IMG/VR virus record: IMGVR_UViG_3300035180_002574 | Location: 62,001 to 126,000 of that record | Source: a virus | Length of the DNA stretch: 64,000 nucleotides | Strand: one strand, 5' to 3' | Made by a program: the position numbers and the translations under genes | The notes under the pieces: generated by a model | What the model was told of the DNA's origin: nothing | The model's input: the letters and a program-made list of their open reading frames with translations, nothing else | The model's database searches: none | Shown here: in pieces, positions 36,502 to 46,984 of the stretch | Position numbering within the stretch: the first letter of the stretch is position 1 | Layout of the letters: the number at the start of each line of letters is the position of its first letter

Positions 36502-38660
36502 TATTCAGAACCTCCTGCATCTGCAAGATCAGATGCATCTCGACGAGGTGCTTGACCATCTGATTCATCACCGATTGCTCTATTAACGACATTGATTCCG
36601 TCAAGAGTATAGATAAACTTATAATCGAACGTTTGCAATGTATGTGTTGGAGGAGTAGTAATATCTGTAGGTAAAGTATTGGTACAAAAAATGTTATTAT
36701 CAAAAGAAATCATCAACTGACCAGATCCAGCTTTATCGCTAGTTAGATCCGCCGTAAAAAATTGATATCCATCATAGGAAAACTTAGATAAGGTTCCAAA
36801 TGTTGGATATCCAACAATTCTATTAGCTAAATTGGCAGCAACGCTTGACGGTAAATTTCTAGTTAGGTTTATTTGGTTCCTATCTCTAATATCAACACTA
36901 ATTTTTATTGGCAAGCTGGTGAATTGTATGGAAGGGTTTCCAGAAAATGTGCTATTACATGCATCGAATCCGATACCAATTAGACTTAATAAAGAATTGC
37001 TGGCATCATCTTTCAATTTATTTAGACAAGCATTTATTGTGGCTTGAAATGTTGCCAAGCCTGATACAGTTAAATCATTTCTGATAGCGGTCATTGCAGT
37101 ATTTAAACACTCAAGGGCTTGAGTTGGATTTGGAAATGCATCAGAATTCATGAAATGCAAAAGCTCTTGTAATTTAAGAGCGGCATCGCCGGCAAACATT
37201 TGATTAATGAATGTTCTATTTAACGCCAAATCTGGATGACATCCTAAAGTAACTAGATTTTTATTGATCAATACCTCAATACTTGGTTTGAAAGTATATT
37301 CAACATCATTAACAAATGCATATCCATCCGTTGGGTGAAGAGTCGGGGAATTATCAACATATGTTGGGAAATGCAAGAAATTCTCAATGCGCGCTTGGGT
37401 TCCTATTTGCGTAATACCGTCTGCGGCAAATCCTAGTAATGGAGTAACTCCATCATCCTCAAAACCAAATCCGCCTACTAAGTTTAAAGAACCGTTAGGC
37501 ATACTAACCGCACTATTATCATAACCGCTATAATAGGCATTTGGAGCGTGTGTAACAATACAATTATTGAAACGAATCCATCTTGTAGGACCTAATCTGC
37601 CATTCCACTGTGAAGGATTATACAACACCCTGATATCTACCAAATACGGGGCTTGTTTGGTTGGCGTAGAAGAATTATATGCCGAATCAGTTGGGAAAAA
37701 CACAGGTTTTGGATATGTTGTAATATCATATCCGTCAACTATGTTAATAAATCTCTGGGCTATATTTTGTGATGTATCAAAAATTTGCCAGCTTTCGTTT
37801 CTTACCGTAATAGTAAAGAAAGAGCTAAAAGCAGGGCTTTGTTGTACGGCATTGTAATATTGTAATGTTCCAGTGACTCTAGTATACGGCTGCTTAACTA
37901 TCTCTGGGCATACATCTGAGGTACTACAACCGTCCACGTTAGATGGATCAGAGCTATCACATGGGGGAATAGGAAAATTTAGCTTTAAAATATCTCTGAT
38001 TGCCTCAATCAATATATTGAAAAAAGAAAAAATAACAAATAGATTTTGAAACATACATAACATTGCACCAAGCTTTTTAGCTATTGCTAGCACAGAATCT
38101 TGGTTTGCAATTTGTATAGCTTTATTGAGTGCCAAAATGTTTCTAAGCATAGCTTTAACTAAAATAGCAACCTGTTCGATTATATATTCAACTAAAGCTA
38201 TCAATAGCATAAGTATAGAAATAATCATGACTATTATCGCAAACACCGGAAATAAAGCCAAGAATTGAGGCAAACAATTTCTAAATAATCTAGTCATTGC
38301 CCTAACCATTTTAAATGGATTAGGAATAGAACATAACACTTCTATAATACAAATGATAAGATTTAATGCTGGTAAGAAAAACTTATATAGCATTAAAAAT
38401 GGCATAAATTGGTCTAGTAATTTCATAATGCCATCGAACACATCTTTTCCAAAATTTGGATTTAATGCTGGTTTTAAAGTGCCGGGAGGAATAATAAATT
38501 GTAATTTATTTAAGATATCCAGCAAGTCTTCTGGAAAACCATCTGGGAACGGGCTAATATTTGGAACATTTGGAGAATAAGGAACTCCAAAACCAGGAAT
38601 GGGAGGTCCACTTGGCACAGTAGTCGTATCAATTGTTACATCGTTTGGTGAACAGGGCAT
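36501..38660 (-). CDS. Virion protein with several hydrophobic helices
   Basis: This 719-residue protein lies in the baseplate cluster and is unusual in carrying strong membrane-like helices. After a proline-rich start, three hydrophobic blocks occur at about 72-112 (FLPALNLIICIIEVL), 129-168 (FAIIVMIISILMLLIALV) and 193-221 (FVIFSFFNILIEAI). The remaining ~480 residues are soluble and beta-rich, with scattered cysteines (for example CDSSDPSNVDGC). A possible role is insertion into the host membrane during DNA entry. That is inference; I do not recognise the family. Confidence 0.65.
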   Translation of the reverse strand: MPCSPNDVTIDTTTVPSGPPIPGFGVPYSPNVPNISPFPDGFPEDLLDILNKLQFIIPPGTLKPALNPNFGKDVFDGIMKLLDQFMPFLMLYKFFLPALNLIICIIEVLCSIPNPFKMVRAMTRLFRNCLPQFLALFPVFAIIVMIISILMLLIALVEYIIEQVAILVKAMLRNILALNKAIQIANQDSVLAIAKKLGAMLCMFQNLFVIFSFFNILIEAIRDILKLNFPIPPCDSSDPSNVDGCSTSDVCPEIVKQPYTRVTGTLQYYNAVQQSPAFSSFFTITVRNESWQIFDTSQNIAQRFINIVDGYDITTYPKPVFFPTDSAYNSSTPTKQAPYLVDIRVLYNPSQWNGRLGPTRWIRFNNCIVTHAPNAYYSGYDNSAVSMPNGSLNLVGGFGFEDDGVTPLLGFAADGITQIGTQARIENFLHFPTYVDNSPTLHPTDGYAFVNDVEYTFKPSIEVLINKNLVTLGCHPDLALNRTFINQMFAGDAALKLQELLHFMNSDAFPNPTQALECLNTAMTAIRNDLTVSGLATFQATINACLNKLKDDASNSLLSLIGIGFDACNSTFSGNPSIQFTSLPIKISVDIRDRNQINLTRNLPSSVAANLANRIVGYPTFGTLSKFSYDGYQFFTADLTSDKAGSGQLMISFDNNIFCTNTLPTDITTPPTHTLQTFDYKFIYTLDGINVVNRAIGDESDGQAPRRDASDLADAGGSE

Positions 38661-38681
38661 TATACTCTTTTATATATCAAC

Positions 38682-39035
38682 TTATTTAGATTCTCCAGGT
38701 AATTTAGGCTCTCTAGGACCTACATTGCCCTCTACGGACAATGCTTCTTCTACATTTGCTACAACGACTCGTGTTAAATCTTCTATAAATTCATCTAGTT
38801 TTTCAACATCTACATTATTTATGTTATGGTATTTGATTACATTAGATGCAGCAACCCATAAATTTTTGTAAACATCCTCTTCCATTTCACTAGAACTATA
38901 TTCTTTTTCAACATCTTCTGGTCCGGCAGCTAGAGCCTCTGTTAATCCTCCAGCTAATTTCAATAGTCCCTGTTCATGCGCCTCTTCTGCCTGAAGAGTT
39001 AATCTTTCAAAAATAATATGATTAAACTTTTTCAC
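38682..39035 (-). CDS. Hypothetical small helical protein (117 aa)
   Basis: An acidic, helical protein starting MKKFNHIIFERLTLQAEE and ending in a proline-containing tail (REPKLPGESK). No motif is recognised. It lies between the spike and the multi-helix virion protein with short gaps, so it is probably a minor virion or assembly protein. Confidence 0.55.
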   Translation of the reverse strand: MKKFNHIIFERLTLQAEEAHEQGLLKLAGGLTEALAAGPEDVEKEYSSSEMEEDVYKNLWVAASNVIKYHNINNVDVEKLDEFIEDLTRVVVANVEEALSVEGNVGPREPKLPGESK

Positions 39036-39044
39036 AATAACTCC

Positions 39045-41060
39045 TTATATAGATCCGCCTCGTACTTTATTCACAAGCCTGTCTTGCAAGATTAAGCTTT
39101 CTGCATTAACACTTATATTTCCATCCGCAGAAAAAGATATGTTTTTATTTGAATGAAACGCCATATTTCCTGGAGAAATGATAGATAAATTACCGCTATC
39201 ATCAACTCTTATAAGAGTGGCAAATCCGCCCTTATTTAATATGCGAATATCTAGCGAAGCTCCAATTTGCCCATTATTTAAGCTAGAAAATCTACTATCT
39301 GTAGAAACTCCAAATCCACCTATTTGCCAAATCACATTACCATCCATAGATACTACTGCACTGTTATTGTTACGATCTCTTCCTATATTCGCAACAATAC
39401 CTCCAGCCGTATCTAACCATAAAGACTGCCTATCTATAGTGTTGGCTCCAATATTAAGCTCTAAAGAGCCATCAAGATTAATTGATCCGCTCCTACCGCC
39501 AGCATTAGCATTATCTCCAGAAACGTTTATTTTATTACTTACGACATTTGTAAGAATTGGAATATCTGCTGTTTGAAGTGGAAAAACAGGGAAACCCCAT
39601 TCGTTTGGATATGCTAAACGGTCTAATGATTGATGAGCGTAGCATGTATTCAAAATATCATGATACACTGTACCATGCTTGATATGAACTCCAGTTATTC
39701 TATCGATAGGAGCGCCATTAGCCCCATCATTAGATAAGACAATAGAACCTCTTTCAGTATTTGTAGTTACACCATCATTGATTAAATTAATAGATGGTGC
39801 GGCAAAAGAATCGTGAAGAATATCTAAATTATCTTTTCTAAAAATTAATTTGTTTGGATTATTGTTATCCTCGTCTCCAGTTGTTGAATAATTTTCATAC
39901 CTGGTTAATAAAGAAATGTTTCCTCGTTCAGAGGATGCCGGAACATTAATTTTAAATTGACCCTCTTTATCAATATCAAAAAAGAACCTACTTCTATTTC
40001 TGGCGTAATCGGAGTTTGAATTAATATCTGGAAGAGTTAATTGATTAGTTGTTGAGCTTATCAAGTCTTTTCTAGCATTTATTTCAAAATGAAATGCTAT
40101 ACTTTTTCTTTCTAATTCCTTAATAGCTAAAAAGGCACTCTTTTTATTATCTCCCTTAAGAGTTATCGTATCTTTACCAACTGGTAATGGGACGCGATTG
40201 ATATCTAAAATGTTTCCAAAGATATCAACAACCGTTCCCTTTACCGTCTCCATTAAATGGTTTGGGTAGGCAAGAGTAAGGCTTAATGTATCTGCTCTGC
40301 TTAATCTTCTATTTGGAAATGTAAAGTTTGTTTTGGTTGTATTACTAGTTCCATAAAACAAAGATTCGGTGTAATCATCATTAACTGCGGAGTTATTATT
40401 GAACTCATAAACTAATTCTCTGTTTTCAACAAACGCCGGATTCTTGGCGGGACCCGAAACTAAAGAGTTTGTTTTTACTGTCGGGTCTAGTCCAATAATA
40501 TCAAATTTAGAATCATAAATATCGCTTGTTAATTTGGCGTTTTGACTAAAATTAGTATTGGGTTTTAGGTCTCTTTTAATCGGACCCGTTACAGATCGCG
40601 TGCCTTGAGTAAAATGATTGGAACTATCAAAATTGCTAGTAATTAAATTACTGGACGCATTAATGTGGATGAAACTATCATCATCGCCAATGATGATATC
40701 ACTAGATTTTGATAATGTAATTTTTGCATAATCACCAGCCGATATTTTAATCGTGTCAGTATCTACATCAGGAACTGCCGCTGTATTTTCTGCTAAGAAA
40801 GAAACGAAATAATTACTTCCACCATTACCCTGCCCAATAATAACTGTCGATCCCAACGTAGGAAGAGAGCCCATAAACAATCCATTATAAAATAATGGAT
40901 ATGGAATTGGTACGGGGACTGGCTTCGGGTTTTGTCCTTTGATGGCAAGATTGGTGGTCAGTTGAACCAACATTACCCCTCTGGATTTATCGTATCCAAC
41001 GATAGATCCTCTTTTTAATAAACCTACTTTCTCTTGAAAATCTTGTTTTTTATGTTGCAT
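39045..41060 (-). CDS. Baseplate spike protein, gpV/gp5-like with OB fold
   Basis: This is a predicted central spike. The first ~110 residues (KRGSIVGYDKSRGVMLVQL, a PIPYPL turn, then GSLPTLGSTVIIGQG) match the OB-fold of gpV/gp5-type spikes. A long beta-rich middle is followed by a C-terminal run of short repeating strands (NMAFHSNKNISFSADGNISV), as in beta-helical spike stems. At 671 residues it is larger than P2 gpV (about 210) and similar to fused spike proteins. It overlaps the hub gene by eleven bases, the natural partner. No lysozyme domain is evident. Confidence 0.75.
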   Translation of the reverse strand: MQHKKQDFQEKVGLLKRGSIVGYDKSRGVMLVQLTTNLAIKGQNPKPVPVPIPYPLFYNGLFMGSLPTLGSTVIIGQGNGGSNYFVSFLAENTAAVPDVDTDTIKISAGDYAKITLSKSSDIIIGDDDSFIHINASSNLITSNFDSSNHFTQGTRSVTGPIKRDLKPNTNFSQNAKLTSDIYDSKFDIIGLDPTVKTNSLVSGPAKNPAFVENRELVYEFNNNSAVNDDYTESLFYGTSNTTKTNFTFPNRRLSRADTLSLTLAYPNHLMETVKGTVVDIFGNILDINRVPLPVGKDTITLKGDNKKSAFLAIKELERKSIAFHFEINARKDLISSTTNQLTLPDINSNSDYARNRSRFFFDIDKEGQFKINVPASSERGNISLLTRYENYSTTGDEDNNNPNKLIFRKDNLDILHDSFAAPSINLINDGVTTNTERGSIVLSNDGANGAPIDRITGVHIKHGTVYHDILNTCYAHQSLDRLAYPNEWGFPVFPLQTADIPILTNVVSNKINVSGDNANAGGRSGSINLDGSLELNIGANTIDRQSLWLDTAGGIVANIGRDRNNNSAVVSMDGNVIWQIGGFGVSTDSRFSSLNNGQIGASLDIRILNKGGFATLIRVDDSGNLSIISPGNMAFHSNKNISFSADGNISVNAESLILQDRLVNKVRGGSI

Positions 41061-44000
41061 TGGATGATCCAGAGGTGGAGGAATTGGTGTTTGTAGGAGT
41101 TATTCCAACGTTAGTAAACGTTACCCAGCAATCTATTATGTATTTGAACAAACTTATTCTTAATTTATCATGCTCAACCTTTACATTACCAGAACTTCCA
41201 GAATTATCTTTTCCAGATGTTGGAGTTATTGGATTTCCACCATCGCTGGTGTTTGTTGGTGGTGATGCGCCGCCACCACTTACGCTGACTGAATTTATTT
41301 GATTTCTAGAGTAATCTATAGCCTTCTGTGACGGAGACCTAAATTCATTCTCAGAACTCATATTAACGAATGTTATTTGAACATACCCATCGCCAAGCGG
41401 AGGGGGATTATTTGCCTGTTTTGGATTATTATTTCCAACAAAAACTCCCCTAACAATATTTGCAAAATTTTTCAAATCAGGATCTGGCTGCCCCACGATA
41501 TCATCATAATATAATCTTAATTCTAACTTAGCTAAATAATTATTTCCTCGCGTATTGTTGCCATTGATAACGTTAGCTACAGTAAATAAGATATTATTAA
41601 TTACAGTACTATTCTCTTCAGATAGCGGAGTAGGTGGAACGCTATCTTGTCCTCCAACTGCACTGCCTGATTTGTTTGGATTTTCTGGTCTTACTAAAAC
41701 TCCCATACTAATATCGTCGGTTACTCCAGATTGTCTCTGTACTGTAAATGATGCAATGTCTTTGTTTTTATAAATTAGCTTACCAAATATGTCCAGAGTA
41801 GTAGGAATATATTCTCCTGGTGTATGACCATATGAAAGATCTAATTGAGTAGTAAAAGATCCCCCAGTTGCGGCATACGAAAAAGTATGAGTAACTTTAG
41901 TTACATAGAAAAGCATTCCTCTATCTTCGATGAAAACTACTTCTCCTGGCTGCATATATTCATTGCCAGAAATGGTAACGGTGCCTCTAAAAATGTTTTT
42001 TCTTGCCATGCTTAGTAACATAGTTGCAAACGGAGCGCACTGACTTACAGGATCTTTTAAGAAAGGAACGGTTATTGGAGCTGGGTGTTTTAAGCCATAA
42101 TTCCTCCACATATCGTAGTCTATGGCAACCGCAGAGGTCATGCCATTTCCAAAATTTGGAACATCTAGACCTTGAACATTATTGTCTGATTGTGAAGCAA
42201 AATCATTAATGTATCCATGAACTTCTACCATGCTATAATCTGGTGGGTTTTCCCAAATACTAATATCTCTTATCTGGCTTCTCTTAATAATATATCTACT
42301 GCCAGATCCCAGACCATAATCATCGTACCCTTCATCTTCAATCATATGTTCAAACACTTCCGGTATGTTTTTATTTCCAAACAAACCAGGAGCCATCAAT
42401 CTGTTAGCGACCTTTCCATTATCTTCATCTAGCGATTTGAATTCGTTTGCGTTTTTTAATGAAGAGTAAAGTAATTTTAATACTTTTTGTCTTTCTTTTA
42501 TCTTATCGGCAAGATCAGATGTTACCTTAAAATAATCTATTTTAGTATAGTTGGGCAATTCGGCGCCGGGCGCTGATTTTCCATTATTATATTCAAAATA
42601 TGTTCTTGGAATTCTTTGCCCAGATTTTGTTTGAATTCTAGATATTAAATCATCCACATATGAATTTGACTCAAAAGATTTAGTAGCTCCCAAAGAGCCA
42701 CCAACAGTAGATGTGTCCTTTAAAAACTTAACTAAACTATTATACCTATCCCCATTGGTATAAACAGCTTTTGTAGAAGATACTTGCTGTTTAAGTGCGT
42801 TAAAAGATTGATCTCTTTTACTGTCTTGCGTGTCTGGATTTGCCGATTTTAATAAGCTAGCTACATCTGATACAGATCCAGTATTTGCATCAGATAAGAA
42901 TAAGAAGGCGCTATCAGAGGTATTAGAAGAGGCTCCCGATCCGCTAATAAAACCTATGGCAGATTTATCGTCATTGAATCCTAATACAGCACAATCTAAC
43001 CTAATACCATCTTCTAGGATCTCTACTCTTTCTCTTAATGTTTTCAGTTGTCCATTAAATAAATCACTTAAGAATTCTGGAAATACTTGAATTCCCAAAG
43101 TTTGCTTCAAATACATCATACGATAAAACACAGAGCTTGGCATCCTATTATATTGTGGAGGACGTACCCTAATATGACCCTGCGTGTCTGCGAATACTTC
43201 AAGATTTAATAAATGAGCAACTTGCTGAATTCTTTGTTTTGTTGATGTAAACTCTTGGTTATAAAGGGCTGTTCCCCCAGCTATAGCTTTATCAAAAGCT
43301 AAAATATCATAATCTTTATCATAAAAATCATCAACAATAAATAAATTCTTGTCACTGTTAGCACGAACATCGTATGACATTCTTCTAGTTAATTGGTTTA
43401 TTTGACGTCTTAGATTCCTTCTAAACTCTGGGTCTGCCGATTGTTTAGATGCAGCGCTAGAATCTACAAATTGATTGAAATCAAATGAGGTATCATTACC
43501 AATATAACTTACATAATTGACATTTTTAGACTTGTTAATCACATCTTCAATTTGATTTTGTACGTCTTTAAGTAAAACGTCTTTTTGTGCCTTAATATCT
43601 GCCATAGTATCTGCAATGTTGACGCTAGGATCTAGAATATTAAGAACACCAAAAGTTTCTGCTTGAGAATTAAGATCTGATAATAATTTAAGATTTTCTT
43701 CAATCTTCTTATTAGCGGTAGTTATTTGATAGGTGTTATTTAATGCTTGAACATATGCTTGTTCATTTATTGACAAAGTCTTGAATGGAATAAAATTACC
43801 CCATAACATGTTGGATTTAGTTAGATCTTGTCTTAATGAAGTAATGAATGAGTGCGCCGGATTTTGTAATGTTTGCGGATCATTAGAGAAACCATGCAAC
43901 TCAACGGCAGCTTTCCAATAAGTAGCGAAGTTATAAGGCTGACCAGTTATCAATAAAGATAGAGTATTCATAATGTCTTGACCAGCAAGTGGCTCAATAT

Positions 44001-46092
44001 ATGTATTTGTGTTTCCTACTTTATTTTTATCATTCATAGATAATGAACTGCCAAACTGAGTAAATACGCCTATACCTTCTTTCCATTTGTAAACTAATCC
44101 GTCTGGAGCATAATACGTTCTAGTTAGGTTTCCAGTAATTGGGTCTATGCTTTGATCATGAACTATATTGTTGCTGGTCGCGGCATTTCCTGCATATGGT
44201 CCCGCTTTTAATTTAACTATAGTTCCTTTGGTATCGGCGCCCGAAGGGCTTAATAGATATTCATTTTCTGTTAATAATTTAGGAAGCTGATCAGAGGAAT
44301 TATTGGTAATGGTATCAAAATTTGTTTTGAATGGAGTTAGTGGATCATAAATTGCTCCATTAAAATTATCGGCGCCCGGCTTAAAATTGATTTGCCCTTG
44401 ATCGAAATAATAGGTATTGTCTCTTCCACTAACACTAACACTAAACTTGCCATCATGCCAGCTATCTCTAGCGGACTCTATTACCCCAGCTATGACATGA
44501 GTTCCTTCACGTTCATTAACGAATTGATTTCTCATAATTGCCCAAAGATAATTTGGGAAATCAGACCCTACATATATAGATTTTTCTAGTTGAATATTTA
44601 TATCACTTGGATGAAATGCTAAATTAAAAGAGCTTTTCAAATCCGTAAATGTTTTATTGAGATTTTGTAAAATACCATTACCAGTAAACATATTATTAAG
44701 ACCAGATAATAACTTATTATCGAATCTGCTTTTGGAGCTTAAATAAATATGAACAACGTCCATAGGCTGGATTATTTGTTTGCCTGCGAAATTGAATCTT
44801 AATTTTCTTCTAGCATAATTAGTATTTTTGTTATTTACTATTATGGCATTTCTTGAATTAGACTCTAATTGTATTTTAGAATAAATGGCAACGATTACTG
44901 ATTTAAAAGCGCTCAATTCGTCGCCCGATTCTAGCCCATCAAATCCTGCAACTTCTCCATCTTTAAGATATTCGTCCGCTATCGTTACACTATTAGGAGA
45001 TGATCCGCCCAATCCAGGAAAGCCCGTTCCTCCAGTAGAATCATAAGAAAATACTAATTCAATACCAGACCTTGCAATAACTGTAGTAACTCTTTGACCT
45101 AATAAAGTATCTGGGCTAACATAAAAATCAATAGCGCTTGCTTTCCTGGCAGCTCTCATTTTATTCAATCGAGCTTTATTACTGTCTATGATTTGTTCTA
45201 CGCTTGTTTGTCCAAATTGATAGCTCTTATGTTTATAGAAAGAATTTGAAGCATCACTAATTGCTTTTTCAATATCCCATTCAGTTATCAACATTGCTTG
45301 ATAGGGATCTACAATAGAAAATGAGAAACCCCCATCCATATTAGTGGATGTATTTGTAGTTAAACTGGTAAAATTAGTTATTTCGATTGTTCCAGTTCCA
45401 GTACCTAACGTAGTTTTATATAACCCATTAGGATCAGTGATCCAGGTAGTTAATTTGTTGGAAGAATTAAATGAATAGACCTTTCTCATACGATCTATCA
45501 CTTTTACTAATTTACCAAAATCCATAGTTAAAAATGGATTATTTGATCCAAACCCTCTAATTGATAATTGAGTTCCTGGTACAATACCACTACCATTAGC
45601 AAACGCATCTGTTAATGTATCGGTAATAGAAAATAAAATGGGCATCAGCTGTGCATCCAATTGACCCACAGCTGAGGATATTTTTTCTAACTTGGCAAGT
45701 TTTTCTAATGCTGCAATTTGATTAGATTTGTTTTGAAATAAAATGCGCATGGCACGGAAATAGAATTTTTCATCCCTATCCATAAAATCTGGTCTGAAAT
45801 TTTCCGCAACAGATGTAAACATTCTCTTTTTTAGAAGAATGGTTCCCGAAGGTTCTTGCATAAGAATTTCAAATTGTTTTGGATCTGTATTGTAAGGGTC
45901 TCTTCTTAGATATCCTTCTTCAACATATCTTCTTTCAGCAGACTGATCAAAATGTTGAGCAAAATCCCCTAATGAACCATACTTTTGTTGTTTTCCCGTA
46001 ACTGGATCAATAATATCCAAAGAATGGTTATTATTATCCCCCAAAGAATATTGAGAAGAAATTTGATCTGCTAATTTAGCCAAAAAACTCAT
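41050..46092 (-). CDS. Tail hub protein, gp27/gpD-like, very large
   Basis: A 1680-residue protein between the tape-measure region and the spike. Hub-like features are HVIAGVIESARDSWHDG followed by FSVSVSGRDNTYYF at about 525-555, and near 1410-1480 RGTVTISGNEYMQPGE, then FYVTKVTHTFSY. These correspond to the beta-barrel domains of gp27/gpD-type hubs that bind tube and spike. The C-terminal ~80 residues are Gly/Ser/Asn/Thr-rich. The length is about four times T4 gp27, so there are large insertions of unknown function, including helical segments near 800-880. Confidence 0.75.
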   Translation of the reverse strand: MSFLAKLADQISSQYSLGDNNNHSLDIIDPVTGKQQKYGSLGDFAQHFDQSAERRYVEEGYLRRDPYNTDPKQFEILMQEPSGTILLKKRMFTSVAENFRPDFMDRDEKFYFRAMRILFQNKSNQIAALEKLAKLEKISSAVGQLDAQLMPILFSITDTLTDAFANGSGIVPGTQLSIRGFGSNNPFLTMDFGKLVKVIDRMRKVYSFNSSNKLTTWITDPNGLYKTTLGTGTGTIEITNFTSLTTNTSTNMDGGFSFSIVDPYQAMLITEWDIEKAISDASNSFYKHKSYQFGQTSVEQIIDSNKARLNKMRAARKASAIDFYVSPDTLLGQRVTTVIARSGIELVFSYDSTGGTGFPGLGGSSPNSVTIADEYLKDGEVAGFDGLESGDELSAFKSVIVAIYSKIQLESNSRNAIIVNNKNTNYARRKLRFNFAGKQIIQPMDVVHIYLSSKSRFDNKLLSGLNNMFTGNGILQNLNKTFTDLKSSFNLAFHPSDINIQLEKSIYVGSDFPNYLWAIMRNQFVNEREGTHVIAGVIESARDSWHDGKFSVSVSGRDNTYYFDQGQINFKPGADNFNGAIYDPLTPFKTNFDTITNNSSDQLPKLLTENEYLLSPSGADTKGTIVKLKAGPYAGNAATSNNIVHDQSIDPITGNLTRTYYAPDGLVYKWKEGIGVFTQFGSSLSMNDKNKVGNTNTYIEPLAGQDIMNTLSLLITGQPYNFATYWKAAVELHGFSNDPQTLQNPAHSFITSLRQDLTKSNMLWGNFIPFKTLSINEQAYVQALNNTYQITTANKKIEENLKLLSDLNSQAETFGVLNILDPSVNIADTMADIKAQKDVLLKDVQNQIEDVINKSKNVNYVSYIGNDTSFDFNQFVDSSAASKQSADPEFRRNLRRQINQLTRRMSYDVRANSDKNLFIVDDFYDKDYDILAFDKAIAGGTALYNQEFTSTKQRIQQVAHLLNLEVFADTQGHIRVRPPQYNRMPSSVFYRMMYLKQTLGIQVFPEFLSDLFNGQLKTLRERVEILEDGIRLDCAVLGFNDDKSAIGFISGSGASSNTSDSAFLFLSDANTGSVSDVASLLKSANPDTQDSKRDQSFNALKQQVSSTKAVYTNGDRYNSLVKFLKDTSTVGGSLGATKSFESNSYVDDLISRIQTKSGQRIPRTYFEYNNGKSAPGAELPNYTKIDYFKVTSDLADKIKERQKVLKLLYSSLKNANEFKSLDEDNGKVANRLMAPGLFGNKNIPEVFEHMIEDEGYDDYGLGSGSRYIIKRSQIRDISIWENPPDYSMVEVHGYINDFASQSDNNVQGLDVPNFGNGMTSAVAIDYDMWRNYGLKHPAPITVPFLKDPVSQCAPFATMLLSMARKNIFRGTVTISGNEYMQPGEVVFIEDRGMLFYVTKVTHTFSYAATGGSFTTQLDLSYGHTPGEYIPTTLDIFGKLIYKNKDIASFTVQRQSGVTDDISMGVLVRPENPNKSGSAVGGQDSVPPTPLSEENSTVINNILFTVANVINGNNTRGNNYLAKLELRLYYDDIVGQPDPDLKNFANIVRGVFVGNNNPKQANNPPPLGDGYVQITFVNMSSENEFRSPSQKAIDYSRNQINSVSVSGGGASPPTNTSDGGNPITPTSGKDNSGSSGNVKVEHDKLRISLFKYIIDCWVTFTNVGITPTNTNSSTSGSSNAT

Positions 46093-46101
46093 TAATTGCC
46101 T

Positions 46102-46968
46102 TTAAAATGCTACATTTTTAATGTCATCCAAGTTAAATGAACTTGGAGTTCCATATTGGCTTGGACCTTGTGTCGGTGTACGATGGAATGGAAAGTAATT
46201 AGTTCTATATCCTCTTCTTTGAGTTGCAATGAATGTCATATCATAGTTCCACAAAAAATTATCAGCAGCTTCAGTGACCGTCATATTTTCAAAATAGCCA
46301 CGATACACCCAGCCACCATAATACATTTCCACTCCGAAAGCTAATTGGGCTAATGAAGTTATGTTTTGTGCGCTCAAAGTATTTTGAGGCGAATTCATTC
46401 CTAAAATACTACCCAATAAATTACTTCCGGCTGAGGACCCTGAAGTTCCACCAATAAGACCTCCTACAGCGCCCCCAATGCCATTTATTAAATTGCCTGA
46501 AAGATCTGCCGAGGCGTTGTTGGCGGCTAATGTTAATCCCACAGAATCGAAGGCATATTGTTCTGAGCGATAGATTTCATAAAGCATATTTATGCCCTCT
46601 ACGCCAGAACTACCAGTAGTGCCATTGATTGCGATGCTGGTTAAATCCTCTCCCCAATATTGTAGAGTGAATCCGCCTTTAGTTCTATCTTTAGATATAG
46701 CCTTTCTATGCGTATATATTATTCTGGATGGATTAACATACATTCTTACAATTCCAAATTCTGGAACAAACCAAGTTATTATATTTCTTTTAGTTTGACC
46801 ACTATTATAGGATGGTACCTTAGTGTATGGAAGACCATTACCATCCGCAGAAAATGTAGATGGCAATAAAAATCCATCATTTTTAAATTGATTCCGCTGC
46901 GAAGGATCAAGTGGTGTGTTATTATTAATGAAGTCTTGTGTAGCATTCAAAGAGTCTAAAATGGACAT
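46102..46968 (-). CDS. Baseplate/tail protein between tape measure and hub
   Basis: A 288-residue protein in the position of the tail-tube-initiator or hub-associated proteins of myoviruses. A conserved-looking core is VNPSRIIYTHRKAISK, then GGFTLQYWGEDLTSI and GTTGSSGVEGI. A glycine/serine-rich stretch (about 160-195) links it to a C-terminal beta domain (EMYYGGWVYRGYFENM). I assign the general role from order and this pattern; the exact T4 equivalent is uncertain. Confidence 0.65.
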   Translation of the reverse strand: MSILDSLNATQDFINNNTPLDPSQRNQFKNDGFLLPSTFSADGNGLPYTKVPSYNSGQTKRNIITWFVPEFGIVRMYVNPSRIIYTHRKAISKDRTKGGFTLQYWGEDLTSIAINGTTGSSGVEGINMLYEIYRSEQYAFDSVGLTLAANNASADLSGNLINGIGGAVGGLIGGTSGSSAGSNLLGSILGMNSPQNTLSAQNITSLAQLAFGVEMYYGGWVYRGYFENMTVTEAADNFLWNYDMTFIATQRRGYRTNYFPFHRTPTQGPSQYGTPSSFNLDDIKNVAF

Positions 46969-46984
46969 ATAAGTTCCTTATTAT

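Noticed and set aside
36494-36703. Minus-strand 69-codon frame inside the 3' end of the multi-helix virion gene
   Set aside because: It overlaps a well-supported gene in another frame and has no ribosome binding site of its own.
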